Origin: CAVSWT01 sp963731745
GTDB lineage: Bacteria > Bacteroidota > Ignavibacteria > Ignavibacteriales > Ignavibacteriaceae
Reading direction: 5' to 3'
DNA length: 64,000 nt
Assembly (NCBI GenBank): GCA_963731745.1
Contig: CAVSWT010000005.1
Span: 1-64,000, forward strand
Notes under the pieces: generated by a model
The model's database searches: none
Seen by the model: only the letters and a program-made list of their open reading frames with translations
Told to the model about the DNA's origin: nothing
Position numbers and translations under genes: made by a program
Shown here: in pieces, positions 56,001-64,000 of the stretch
Layout: each line of letters starts with the position of its first letter
Numbering within the stretch: position 1 is the first letter of the stretch

Positions 56001-56538
56001 AAAAATCTTCTTCAAAAATATTCTTATAAATTTTTGCAACTTCCTTTGCCTTATCATAATTTCCATTTACAAGATGTGTTGACACAACTCCGCCTGCACA
56101 GGCAGAAGTACAAATTAAACCTTCACGGTATTTATTTAGTAATTCAATATCAATTCTGGGTTTGTAATAAAAACCTTCAGTGTGGCCAAGTGTAGAAAGT
56201 TTTGAAAGATTTTTGTAGCCTTGTTTATTTTTTGCTAAAAGTATTAGATGATTATAATGCTTAATTCTTTTTTTACTCTTAGCATCATCGGGTTTACCTC
56301 TATCGAAACGACTGCCTTCGGAAACAACATAAGCTTCCATTCCGATTATTGGTTTGATCCCCTCTTTCGTAGCTTTTTTATAAAACTCAGCGGCGCCGTA
56401 CATCACTCCATGATCTGTAAGTGCAACTGCCTGCATGTTGTTTTTTTTCGCTGCATTTACTAAACCTTCAACAGTGCAGGCACCATCTTGCAGGCTATAA
56501 TGAGTATGATTGTGTAAATGAATAAAATCGGACATCAA
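53074..56538 (-). CDS. dnaE: DNA polymerase III subunit alpha
   Basis: The replicative DNA polymerase, 1154 residues. It has an N-terminal PHP domain (FIHLHNHTHYSLQDGA, ALTDHGVMYG), a polymerase core with GPGRGSAAGSLVAF and the catalytic Asp residues of MPDIDVDFADD (about 406-416), and a helix-hairpin-helix region. A C-terminal OB-fold (VRAIGVITGLRTKID) follows. The PHP histidines are present, so residual metal-dependent activity or structural zinc binding is possible. It is a stand-alone gene of the DnaE1 type. Confidence 0.97.
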   Translation of the reverse strand: MMSDFIHLHNHTHYSLQDGACTVEGLVNAAKKNNMQAVALTDHGVMYGAAEFYKKATKEGIKPIIGMEAYVVSEGSRFDRGKPDDAKSKKRIKHYNHLILLAKNKQGYKNLSKLSTLGHTEGFYYKPRIDIELLNKYREGLICTSACAGGVVSTHLVNGNYDKAKEVAKIYKNIFEEDFYLEIQDHNMDVDKPILDGMPKLAKELGIKLLATNDCHYIEKDHALAHNILLLLSDKNGADYRQLRYGTDQVYFKSSEEMIKLFKKYKGAVENTLEIESKINLDLAFEGHHFPTFPIPETSPAKTLDDYFELLAREGLHNKFKDVTSEIEERFDFEIDTIKKMGFSGYFLIVQDFINSAKKMGIPVGPGRGSAAGSLVAFTLGITNINPLNYNLLFERFLNPARKSMPDIDVDFADDKRGEVIDYVREKYGSSSVSQIITFNRLSSKAVLRDVARVLRIPIPTVNKITKFIPSKFGKVYTIDQALKEVPELKWVKDSQEEDIQNLIKYAKVLEGMNRNASKHAAGVVITPGEVSDYVPLANAVSQTDIVTQFNMKEIENAGLLKMDFLGLRTLTIIRDALDLIKKNHNVDLDIDSIPLDDEPTFQLFSKGQTTGVFQFESAPMREYLKKLKPTSLSDLSAMNALYRPGPMDFIDEFIDRKFGNKEITYLHQTLEPILKETYGIIVYQEQVIQIANKVGGMSLAEADILRRAMGKKDLAAMKEQKIKFVEGANKNGISKKIAEEIFEAIDKFANYGFNKSHSVAYSYVAYQTAYLKAHYTSEFLAANLTNEFGNANKVTNFLEDCRKLKIEVMPPDVNNPSVYFDVEDGKIRFGMSAIKNVGISAVEEIIKKRNELGRDFTSIFDFCTNVDTRVVNKRGLEGLVLAGAFDSIHNTRASLFATVEDALEFGHKVQNSKLVAETSLFGGAEEEVLISEPNLNVIDPWSQKERLAKEREVIGFYVSDHPLKKYEVDYKSFATIHLGETEQLEEMDKVRAIGVITGLRTKIDKSGRNMAFFTLDDFSGSCECLMFSKTYEKYSNFVKEEECVVMIGTPESSGDAIKLHIEEVIPLELSRKRFAQSVKIFFDKDKNSEKDIKSLKNIFLKFKGDYPVYIHLANNGSKSKLFFIENFKVSLTDEFIQEVLNLLGEDSLLLNKK

Positions 56539-56702
56539 TTTTTCTTTTTAAATAAAATCAGAAAGTAAATAAATATTGAGAAGTTAGAATTTATTGTTTC
56601 AAAAAGTTATAAAGAAATTTCATGAATGTTAATATTGATTTTTATTTTTTTACTTATCAAGCGAATTTTTATGTGAGTTTTTTGCTCAAATTTTGATTCG
56701 GA

Positions 56703-57161
56703 TCAACTTTTGCCTGTATGGCCAAAACCGCCCTCACCTCTCTTGCTGATTTCAAGATCTGTAGATTCATCAAGTTCACCATGATATACTTTTGAAACTA
56801 TAACTTGTGCAATTCGGTCTCCGCGGTTAATAACAAAATCTTCTTTGCTGAAATTCATTAAAATTATTTTTACTTCTCCGCGGTAATCAGAATCGATAGT
56901 ACCTGGAGAGTTTAGAATTCCTATTCCATGTTTAACTGCAAGTCCGCTTCTTGGCCTCACTTGTATTTCAAATCCCTTTGGTATTTCAACCGAAAGATTT
57001 GTAGGAACCAAAGCTACACTCCCGGCATCTATAGTAAAAGGTTCAGAAACGGCAGCGCGAATATCCATACCCGAACTACCTTCCGTGGAATATGAAGGCA
57101 AAGGAATATCATTAAACTTTTCATTAATTCTTTTAATTTTTATAGGAATTTTTTCAAACAT
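56703..57161 (-). CDS. dut: dUTP diphosphatase
   Basis: Hydrolyses dUTP to dUMP and pyrophosphate, keeping uracil out of DNA and supplying thymidylate synthesis. It has 152 residues with all five motifs: GSSGMDIRA, PRSGLAVKHG, GILNSPGTIDSDYRGE, GDRIAQ and the C-terminal RGEGGFGHTGKS that closes over the substrate. It forms a trimer. It starts 5 bases after the flippase gene stops, so they are likely co-transcribed. Confidence 0.97.
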   Translation of the reverse strand: MFEKIPIKIKRINEKFNDIPLPSYSTEGSSGMDIRAAVSEPFTIDAGSVALVPTNLSVEIPKGFEIQVRPRSGLAVKHGIGILNSPGTIDSDYRGEVKIILMNFSKEDFVINRGDRIAQVIVSKVYHGELDESTDLEISKRGEGGFGHTGKS

Positions 57162-57166
57162 AATTA

Positions 57167-58636
57167 TTAACTCTTATTTCTTTTTTTTTCTGTCAATTTA
57201 TTTTTAATGTATAAAATTTCTTTTTTATCAAAAGCAAAAAGATAAATTAATAATGTAAAAGTAATTAGAAGAATTAATTTATAAACCATTAATATCTGTC
57301 CTGAATAATACAATGAATAATAAATTATTCCCACCAAAATTATAAACAAAAATATTTTTAAAATTTTTCCAACTTCATAATTTATTTTATAAAATTTTTG
57401 AGTTACAAAATAATAACCAAGCGCCATAACAAGATAAGCAGCCAATGTTGCTAATGCCGCACCCATTATCCCTAATAAAGGAATCAGCAAAAAATTAGCG
57501 ACAATATTTACAAACGCACCTAATCCGGAGATTAACGGTACATACAAACTTTTTTCTTCGATATAAATTCCGGCAGAAAAGATGACATATAATCCATTGA
57601 ATAGGTAAGCTAAAAGTACTACTGGCACAATACCTAAGCCGCTCCAATACTTCATACCTATCAATGAAAAACCAAATACATTTATCTTTGCAAGATCAGT
57701 AATAAATAGGGATAAGAATACTAAAATAAAGCTTCCAACAATTGTAAAGTAAGTTAGTATTTTGGAAAACATTTCTTTTGCATTTTCTTCTCTGGCGTTT
57801 TGAAGAAAGAATGGCTGCCAGGCGTATTGGAACATATTTACAAAAAGCATCATAAAAATACCAAGCTTGTAATTAGCTTTGTAAATTCCGACAGTTTTGA
57901 AATCAGTCAGCTTTTCCATAATAGGAACATCAACAACTTGAACTAACATAACTGCAAATCCGGCAGGAAGATAAGGAAGTCCAAATTTTACTAACCTTTT
58001 AAAAAGCTCAAAATGAAATTCAAATTTGAAACTTGAAATGATCGTCGGCAGCAGCAATAAAAGTGCAACTAAAGATGCAATTAAATTGCTAACAAAAACC
58101 GCTTCAATTCCCCAATGAAAAATAAAAATAAGTATTATGTTGAATGAAATATTAACTACAATATTAATTGTTTTAAACAGAGCAAACTTTTTTGCTTTCC
58201 TTTCAAGTCTTAGTTTCAAAAATGGAATCACTGCCAAAGCATCGAGCAGAAGAATTAAAGCTCCGATATATATTAAATAATCGAAGTGTGCAGGAATGCT
58301 GAGTGGAGATAAAATTGATTTTTTTAAAAGAATTATTAACGAAGTAAAAATTAACGATACAACAAATACTGAAATATAGGGTGTTGAGAAATTGTCCTTC
58401 TCGTCGCCGACATCCAAAAAAGATGCGAATTTTAAGTATGCCGAATCCATTCCGTAAACATAAACGATATTTAAAATTCCCAAGTAAGCAAAAATTATTT
58501 GAACAACTCCATAATCAGCCGGGAGAAAAATATTTGTGTACAGTGGAACAAGAATAAAATTTAAAAATCTACCCAGCATTGTGCTAATGCCGTAAACAGC
58601 AGTGTCTTTGGAGAGTTGTTTTAATTTGTCAAGCAT
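57167..58636 (-). CDS. Polysaccharide biosynthesis flippase (Wzx/MATE-like)
   Basis: A 489-residue inner-membrane protein with about 14 helices, of the oligosaccharide flippase family that moves lipid-linked sugar units across the membrane. The opening KDTAVYGISTMLGRFLNFILVPLYTNIFLPADYG is typical (shown here in parts: GISTMLGRFLNF, LYTNIFLPADYG), and the end is basic (KKRNKS). It lies between dut and nadC, and glycosyltransferase genes occur downstream in the window's right part. The sugar substrate is unknown. Confidence 0.88.
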   Translation of the reverse strand: MLDKLKQLSKDTAVYGISTMLGRFLNFILVPLYTNIFLPADYGVVQIIFAYLGILNIVYVYGMDSAYLKFASFLDVGDEKDNFSTPYISVFVVSLIFTSLIILLKKSILSPLSIPAHFDYLIYIGALILLLDALAVIPFLKLRLERKAKKFALFKTINIVVNISFNIILIFIFHWGIEAVFVSNLIASLVALLLLLPTIISSFKFEFHFELFKRLVKFGLPYLPAGFAVMLVQVVDVPIMEKLTDFKTVGIYKANYKLGIFMMLFVNMFQYAWQPFFLQNAREENAKEMFSKILTYFTIVGSFILVFLSLFITDLAKINVFGFSLIGMKYWSGLGIVPVVLLAYLFNGLYVIFSAGIYIEEKSLYVPLISGLGAFVNIVANFLLIPLLGIMGAALATLAAYLVMALGYYFVTQKFYKINYEVGKILKIFLFIILVGIIYYSLYYSGQILMVYKLILLITFTLLIYLFAFDKKEILYIKNKLTEKKRNKS

Positions 58637-58684
58637 TTTTAAAAGTCAAAAAAGCAAAAGTCAAAATTCAAGTTTATATTATCT

Positions 58685-59528
58685 TTATTTAATTTTTATT
58701 TCCAAAGAAATATCCAATGCTTTAACGCTATGAGTTAAAGCACCAACAGAAATATAATCGACACCGGTTTCTGCAATATTTTTTACTGTTTCTAAATTTA
58801 CCATTCCGGAAGCTTCAACTTTACATTCACCATTAATTAATTTTACTGCTTTTCTCATATCACCCAATTTAAAATTATCAAGCATGATTATATCGGGTTG
58901 ATTTTTTAGAGCTTCTTTTACTTCTGATAAATTTTTAGTTTCAACTTCAATTTTATATTTAGTTTTATTCTTTAAATTATCATTTCTGCAAGATTGAATT
59001 GCTTTTGTAATTGAACCGGCAACCTCAATGTGATTGTCTTTTATAAGATACATATCATACAGTCCTATTCGATGATTTTCGCATCCGGATAGTTTAACCG
59101 CAAGTTTATCAATTGCCCTTAATCCGGGAACAGTTTTCCGGGTATCAATAATTTTTGCATTTGTATGTTTTATTTTTTCCATAAATTGATTTGCATACGT
59201 TGCTATGCCGCTCATTCTTTGAAAAAAATTTAATGCCGTTCGTTCCACAGTTAAAATTGAAGCTGCACTTCCTTGAATTTCTGCGACAATAGTTCCTGCT
59301 TTAATTTTATCTCCATCATTAAACATTTTCTTAAACTTTAATGATGAATCAAACATTTTAAAAGTTTGTTCAACTATTTCCAAGCCAGCTATAATACCAG
59401 TTTGCTTAACTAAAAAATATTGCTTTGGCTGAAAGGTTTTTCTTTATGATAGCTTGAGTGGTAATATCGCCGGAAGCTATATCCTCTTTTAATGCTGATT
59501 TAATAATGCTTATGATTTGTTTATTCAT
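58685..59528 (-). CDS. nadC: Nicotinate-nucleotide pyrophosphorylase (carboxylating), frameshifted
   Basis: Converts quinolinate and PRPP to nicotinate mononucleotide in NAD synthesis. From the ATG at 59526-59528 the N-terminus reads IISIIKSALKEDIASGDITT, the normal NadC opening. One extra base in the A6 run at 59412-59417 then stops the frame. Removing it gives AKAIFLVKQTGIIAGLEIVEQ and a 280-residue protein, the usual size. Catalytic blocks are intact: TRKTVPGLR, KDNHIEVAG, IMLDNFKL and VEASGMVNLE. Its ATG overlaps the stop of the thioesterase gene (TAATG), so they are coupled. Confidence 0.9.
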
Positions 59529-59938
59529 TAAGTATAATATTCTTTCATTGCATCAATAAAAAATTGCGGCGCCCGGGTCGGCTTTCTAGTTTTGCCGTTA
59601 AGAAATGCTAATTCTAAATATCCTTCGGCAATAACAACATTACGATTCTTACTTGTGATTGTATGATCAATGTGAACTTTAACAAGCGGCAATTTCTCAA
59701 CACGCGTTTCAATAATAAGCTGTTCATCGTAGAATGCCGGAGTTAAAAATTTTATGTGCGTTTCAATTACCGGCATGAAAAATCCATTCTCTTCAATTCT
59801 TTTATAAGTAAGATCTAATTCACGCATCATCTCGGTTCTGCCAACTTCGAAGTATTCGAAATATTTTCCATTGTATACATATTTCATCTGGTCAGTATCA
59901 GCGTAACGGACACGAACTTCTGTTTTATGTTTAAGCAT
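59528..59938 (-). CDS. YbgC/FadM-like acyl-CoA thioesterase
   Basis: A 136-residue hot-dog-fold thioesterase that hydrolyses short or medium acyl-CoA or acyl-ACP thioesters. The core is VRYADTDQMKYVYNGKYFEYFEVGR (given in parts: RYADTDQMKYVYNGKY, FEYFEVGR), with the conserved Asp and Tyr of the 4-hydroxybenzoyl-CoA thioesterase type. It ends where nadC begins. Substrate and partners are unknown. Confidence 0.87.
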   Translation of the reverse strand: MLKHKTEVRVRYADTDQMKYVYNGKYFEYFEVGRTEMMRELDLTYKRIEENGFFMPVIETHIKFLTPAFYDEQLIIETRVEKLPLVKVHIDHTITSKNRNVVIAEGYLELAFLNGKTRKPTRAPQFFIDAMKEYYT

Positions 59939-60038
59939 AATTGTTAATTATAAATAAAGTTTATGATTACAAATGTATCAAAAAGGAAGGATAATAGAGA
60001 AAGAAAATTTTAATTTGAATCTTAATTAAGCAGCTTTT

Positions 60039-60989
60039 TTACTCGTTGTATGCACCCATGGCTCCAAACTTTTCAAGTCTGCTGTCGATTAGCTTGTCAG
60101 GTTTAATTTTAATTAATTTTTCAATTTCTTCTTTAAGAATATCTTTTAAATTCGAAGCAGCTTTTTTAGGATCTTTATGAGCTCCGCCCATCGGCTCGGG
60201 AACAATTCTGTCAATTAATTTTTGTTCCAGCAGATCTGGAGCTGTAAGCTTTAAGGCTTCTGCAGCCTGCTCCTTATAATCCCAGCTTCTCCATAAAATA
60301 CTTGAACATGATTCGGGACTAATAACTGAATACCAACAATTTTCAAGCATTAAAATTCTATCGCCCACCCCAATGCCTAATGCGCCGCCGCTAGCTCCTT
60401 CACCAATAATTACGACAATTATGGGAACTTTTAATCTGCTCATCTCAAATAAATTTCTTGCTATTGCTTCCGCTTGTCCTCGTTCTTCGGCTTCAAGTCC
60501 GGGAAAAGCGCCAGGAGTATCGATCATTGTAATAATAGGCTTATTGAATTTTTCAGCTAGTTTCATCAGTCTTAATGCTTTGCGATAACCTTCAGGATTG
60601 GGCATTCCAAAATTTCTATACAAATTTGATTTAGTATCTCTTCCCTTTTGATGACCAACAATCATTACCTTATATTCATCGATGGAAGCAAATCCACCGA
60701 CAATAGCTTTATCATCTTTAAAAAGACGATCTCCATGAAGCTCGACAAAATTATCCGTCATATTATAAATATAATCTAATGTATACGGCCTATCGGGATG
60801 CCTAGCAAGCTGCACACGCTGCCATCTTGTCAGGTCTTTAAAGAGATCTTCTTTAAGATGCCTAACTTTGTCTTCTATTTTAATAATTTCTTTTTCTATG
60901 TCTAAACTTCCCGAATATTTTTTCATTTCCTCGAGCTTAGCTTCAAGCTCAACAATAGGTTTCTCAAAATCTAATATAGTATTTGCCAT
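60039..60989 (-). CDS. accA: Acetyl-CoA carboxylase carboxyltransferase subunit alpha
   Basis: Transfers the carboxyl group from carboxybiotin to acetyl-CoA, giving malonyl-CoA, the first step of fatty-acid synthesis, together with AccD. It has 316 residues with the standard blocks RHPDRPYTLDYI, GGFASIDEYKVMIVGHQKGRD, IDTPGAFPGLEAEERGQ and GEGASGGALGIGVGDR (oxyanion-stabilising glycines). accD is not in the window. Its ATG follows the upstream glycosyltransferase fusion gene directly. Confidence 0.97.
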   Translation of the reverse strand: MANTILDFEKPIVELEAKLEEMKKYSGSLDIEKEIIKIEDKVRHLKEDLFKDLTRWQRVQLARHPDRPYTLDYIYNMTDNFVELHGDRLFKDDKAIVGGFASIDEYKVMIVGHQKGRDTKSNLYRNFGMPNPEGYRKALRLMKLAEKFNKPIITMIDTPGAFPGLEAEERGQAEAIARNLFEMSRLKVPIIVVIIGEGASGGALGIGVGDRILMLENCWYSVISPESCSSILWRSWDYKEQAAEALKLTAPDLLEQKLIDRIVPEPMGGAHKDPKKAASNLKDILKEEIEKLIKIKPDKLIDSRLEKFGAMGAYNE

Positions 60990-62972
60990 TTAAGATCGTG
61001 CGCTCCACATTTTATTAAGTGTTTTCCCCAGTATTTCTAAATCCAGCCAGATGTTTTGATTCTTAGCATAATATATATCAAGCTTTTCTATTTCAGTTTC
61101 ATTTGAATTTTCTAAATACCAAAGACCGGTTAAACCTTGCTTGCCAAGAAAAAGATTTCCGTTTTTCGAACTATGTTTTGGTCCAACAAAACTTGCTTTG
61201 CCTAAAATAATTTTAGGTGTTTGAAGAATCATTTTTTTGAAATCAGAATTCTTATTGCTTAGTTTGACAAATAAATATATGAAAGGATATATAAAAAACA
61301 AAACAAGTAAGGCTACTGAATAATCAAAAATAATTTTGATGAAACGAAGGACCGGATTGGAAATATTATAATTAATTTCAAAAAGAGGAATATCCTCAAG
61401 CATTGAAACAGAAGATTTGCCTACTAAAAAATCAAGATTACTGCCAATCAATTTAAATTCAACATTTTCATCCTGACAGGTAGAAACAATTTTCATCATT
61501 TCATTGTATGTAAGCTCTTCGGAAGAAAAAATAACTTCATTTATTTTCTTTTCTGAAATTATTTTTTTTATACTTTCAAGACTTCCGACAATTTCAAAGT
61601 CATCTATTTTAGTTCCAACTTCCTTATGGGAAAATCCAATAAGCCCAACAACATTATGAAAATCCGAAGCTTTAGATTTTAGTTTAGCTGCAATTTGAAT
61701 CGCGGGTTTATTTACTCCAACAATCAAAGCTCTTTTATTTACCGTGGCATATTTATCCATTCCAACTTTGAAAAATAATTTCATAATTATTCGCCAAAAT
61801 GCTAAAATGATAAATGCCAGGATGAATGTTATTATAACGACTGCACGGCTGTATGCAAATTGTTTAAAGAAAAAAGTTCCGGAGGAAATAAGGAAGAAGC
61901 TTATTATAAGCGCTCCAAAAGTTCTTAAAATCGAAAGAGAATCCCTCCGGTAAACTCGGATGATGCTTGATATAAAAACATTAAGGAAAGCAGGAAAAAT
62001 AAAAATAAATAATAAGTGATTTTTATTAAATCCCAGCCAGGTTGTAGAATGTTTATAAAAATTTTCAGCTACGTATATTGAAAGATCAAATAAGAGAAAG
62101 TCTAAAATTATGGCTAATAAAATTAATTTTCTGCTTGCCATAAATGCAATAAATTCTCTTAAACCAATTGCAATACGTAAAATAAACTCAACTAAAAATG
62201 AACTCGACAAATGCTTTTTTACAAAAAGATGCATAGCACTATAAAATATTTTTGTTTCATCCAGGCTGCTTCTTTTAGTGCTTTCACCTTTATAATGAAT
62301 AATTTGAGTATCGTGAAAGTAGTAAACTTTTTGTCCATACTTTTGAATCCTATAACAAAAATCTAAATCTTCACCATACATGAAAAACTGTTCGTCAAGA
62401 CCTCCAATTTCCTCATAAATTTTTCTGGGAAACATCATAAATGAGCCGGAGATTGCATCGACTTCATAAGTTTTATTTTCATCAAGGAAAGTAAGATTAT
62501 ACCGCGCAAACAATTTACTTTTAGGAAACAGATTACTTAAACCCGAAACCTTACAAAAAGAAGTCCATGGTCCCGGGAAACTTCTTCTGCAAGCCAATTG
62601 AAGACTACCATCTGAATTTAAAATTTTACAGCCGGCAAGCCCGGCATCTTTTGTTTCATTAAAAAATGAAATCATCTTTTCAAAAGTATCTTCGCTAACA
62701 ATTGTATCAGGATTTAATAAAAGAATATATTCACCTTTTGATTCAGCCAGCCCTATGTTATTCGCTTTACTAAAACCTAGGTTTTTTTGATTCGCAAATA
62801 ATTTTACATCAGGAAATTTTTCTTTAATAAAATCAACACTACCATCGTCTGATGCATTATCAACAATTATTATTTCATATGAAAGATTTTGAGCAGCTTT
62901 GTGAATTGAATGAATAAGATTTTGTAAAAATTCTTTTACGTTATAATTAACTATGATTATGGAAAGGTTCAA
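60990..62972 (-). CDS. Fusion of GT2 glycosyltransferase and degenerate sugar-phosphate transferase
   Basis: A 660-residue membrane protein. Residues 1-240 are a GT2 rhamnosyltransferase-like domain (SIIIVNYNVKEFL, DNASDDGS, LLNPDTIV, GEDLDFCYRIQKYG). Residues about 280-395 hold four or five membrane helices. About 410-530 is a nucleotide-binding-like CoA/epimerase fold (RALIVGVNKPAIQIAAKLK). The end resembles polyprenyl-phosphate sugar transferases (ASFVGPKHSS, KQGLTGLWYL, LDIYYAKNQNIWLDLEILGKT), but the catalytic KFRTM-type and Asp-Glu residues are missing. It may scaffold or regulate polysaccharide assembly and not initiate it. The true function is uncertain. Confidence 0.78.
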   Translation of the reverse strand: MNLSIIIVNYNVKEFLQNLIHSIHKAAQNLSYEIIIVDNASDDGSVDFIKEKFPDVKLFANQKNLGFSKANNIGLAESKGEYILLLNPDTIVSEDTFEKMISFFNETKDAGLAGCKILNSDGSLQLACRRSFPGPWTSFCKVSGLSNLFPKSKLFARYNLTFLDENKTYEVDAISGSFMMFPRKIYEEIGGLDEQFFMYGEDLDFCYRIQKYGQKVYYFHDTQIIHYKGESTKRSSLDETKIFYSAMHLFVKKHLSSSFLVEFILRIAIGLREFIAFMASRKLILLAIILDFLLFDLSIYVAENFYKHSTTWLGFNKNHLLFIFIFPAFLNVFISSIIRVYRRDSLSILRTFGALIISFFLISSGTFFFKQFAYSRAVVIITFILAFIILAFWRIIMKLFFKVGMDKYATVNKRALIVGVNKPAIQIAAKLKSKASDFHNVVGLIGFSHKEVGTKIDDFEIVGSLESIKKIISEKKINEVIFSSEELTYNEMMKIVSTCQDENVEFKLIGSNLDFLVGKSSVSMLEDIPLFEINYNISNPVLRFIKIIFDYSVALLVLFFIYPFIYLFVKLSNKNSDFKKMILQTPKIILGKASFVGPKHSSKNGNLFLGKQGLTGLWYLENSNETEIEKLDIYYAKNQNIWLDLEILGKTLNKMWSARS

Positions 62973-63084
62973 TTTGATTAGCTTAATTCTTTTAAAAATT
63001 CAAAGTTCAAAATTTTATAAAACTTTTATTATTAAAATTAAAAATAATGTTGTGTTTAGTTTTGAAGTAGCATCTTTTATTCAA

Positions 63085-63804
63085 TTATAATAATCCAAAG
63101 GTACTTCTAATTCTTAATTTCCAAACCATAGTTATTGCCTCGCGCACAATTTTTTTAGACATTTTTGAAGTTCCGGATGTTCTGTCAATAAATATGATTG
63201 GTATTTCACCGATTCGAAAACCTTTTTTCCATGCTTTAAAAGTCATCTCTATCTGGAAAGCATACCCATTGGATTTTATCTTATCAAGATTAATTTCTTT
63301 AAGTACTTCTCTTCTAAAACATTTGTAACCGCCGGTTGTATCTTTTACCGGAAGTCCGGTTACAATTCTTGTATACAAATTTGCAAAATAGCTAAGCAAT
63401 AGTCTTCTCATAGGCCAGTTAACTACATTTACGCCGGTTAAATATCTGCTCCCCAAAACAAGATCATACATTTCAATTGTAGTTAAAAAATTTTGAACCT
63501 CTTTTGGATCATGCGAATAATCAGCATCCATTTGAAAAACTAAATCATAATTATTCTGAAGAGCGTATCTGAATCCGGCGACGTAAGCGGTTCCAAGCCC
63601 CATCTTTTTTTGACGTTTCAGAATTTTCACACTTCCATTTGTTTTGCCAAATTCAATTACGAAATCAGCAGTCCCATCAGGTGAATTATCGTCTACAATA
63701 AGTATATCAACATTATCATAACGATTTAAAATATCCGGGATAAGTTTTTTAACATTTTCTAATTCATTGAAAGTAGGAATTATGATTAAGGATTTTTTAT
63801 TCAT
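63085..63804 (-). CDS. Polyprenol-phosphate mannosyltransferase-like GT2
   Basis: A 239-residue glycosyltransferase of family 2, DPM1 type, that would charge polyprenyl phosphate with mannose or glucose as a lipid-linked donor. It has VDDNSPDGTADFV, the DxD-like QMDADYSHDP, LGSRYLTGVNVVNWPMRR, and FRREVLKEI. No C-terminal membrane helices are present, so it is the short, soluble form. It lies between the GT2 fusion (downstream) and a sugar transferase fragment (upstream), within an envelope-sugar region. Confidence 0.88.
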   Translation of the reverse strand: MNKKSLIIIPTFNELENVKKLIPDILNRYDNVDILIVDDNSPDGTADFVIEFGKTNGSVKILKRQKKMGLGTAYVAGFRYALQNNYDLVFQMDADYSHDPKEVQNFLTTIEMYDLVLGSRYLTGVNVVNWPMRRLLLSYFANLYTRIVTGLPVKDTTGGYKCFRREVLKEINLDKIKSNGYAFQIEMTFKAWKKGFRIGEIPIIFIDRTSGTSKMSKKIVREAITMVWKLRIRSTFGLL

Positions 63805-63899
63805 TGTTACTTGGCGGAGATATTTTGTAATATTTGAAAATTAAAATTAGGATTAATCCCTTATAAATCAAGCTATTATTAGCTTCTTTAGTGAAGTAA

Positions 63900-64000
63900 T
63901 TATTCGTAATGGCCTTTGCCGAATAAAACTACAAAGACAGTTCTGAATATTATTTTAAAGTCCATTCTTATAGACATATTTTCAATATAAAAAAGATCGT
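63900..64000 (-). CDS. C-terminal end of a polyprenyl glycosylphosphotransferase (partial)
   Basis: The last 32 codons of a gene that runs off the right edge. They read DLFYIENMSIRMDFKIIFRT and end GKGHYE before a TAA at 63900-63902. This is the usual C-terminus of bacterial sugar transferases such as WbaP or WcaJ, which start polysaccharide units on undecaprenyl phosphate. The similar tail of the 60990 fusion supports this. Only the tail is visible, so the substrate is open. Confidence 0.75.
   Translation of the reverse strand, partial: DLFYIENMSIRMDFKIIFRTVFVVLFGKGHYE

Overview
This is an A+T-rich bacterial chromosome segment, and nearly every base belongs to a gene. It most likely comes from the Ignavibacteria/Ignavibacteriales branch next to Bacteroidota and Chlorobi. 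The evidence is four type IX secretion (T9SS) tails with the block QNYPNPFNPST, PorV-like and GWxTD-domain proteins, a large TonB receptor, propeller-type histidine kinases, and an ATP synthase operon lacking atpD and atpC. No tRNA, rRNA, CRISPR array, insertion sequence, prophage or replication origin is visible. No gene-free gap exceeds 300 bases.

Layout. 1-13.8 kb: the start of an M20 dipeptidase, a lipoprotein, two LptF/LptG permeases on the plus strand, an M4 protease exported by T9SS with a small lipoprotein, an uncharacterised surface operon (T9SS protein, lipoprotein, DUF5723 barrel), DUF3467 and TPR proteins, and a VOC protein. 13.8-18.3 kb, plus strand: adenosine deaminase, a small unknown gene, urocanase and a SerA paralogue. 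18.3-26 kb: an MqnA-like protein, a methyltransferase remnant, a DUF1579-like protein, a T9SS VCBS-repeat protein, and a response regulator with its propeller histidine kinase. 26-39 kb, minus strand: one uninterrupted 13-kb block between two terminators. In transcription order it runs acyltransferase, GT9 transferase, Sua5, M23 peptidase, bactofilin, atpZ, atpI-like, atpBEFHAG, ffh, rpsP, khpA, rimM, trmD, rplS. 39-48 kb: a four-gene outer-membrane unit (TonB receptor, 1178-residue surface protein, PorV-like barrel, GWxTD protein), also bounded by terminators. 48-64 kb: another T9SS protein, a frameshifted serA, trxA, an enoyl reductase-like SDR, dnaE, dut, a flippase, nadC with a thioesterase, accA, and glycosyltransferases ending in the tail of a sugar transferase at the right edge.

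Functionally the window mixes core housekeeping (ATP synthesis, translation, signal recognition particle, replication, fatty-acid, NAD and serine synthesis) with envelope building (LptF/G, acyltransferase, GT9, flippase, glycosyltransferases) and T9SS surface export. The best candidate for an undescribed system is the four-gene unit at 39-48 kb, followed by the three-gene unit at 7.5-11.5 kb.

A quality warning applies. At least six single-base frameshifts interrupt otherwise intact genes: two in serA and one each in nadC, rpsP, the histidine kinase and the TonB receptor. At least four lie in runs of one base. Undoing each gives an uninterrupted protein, of usual family length for serA and nadC, so sequencing or assembly error is more likely than gene decay.
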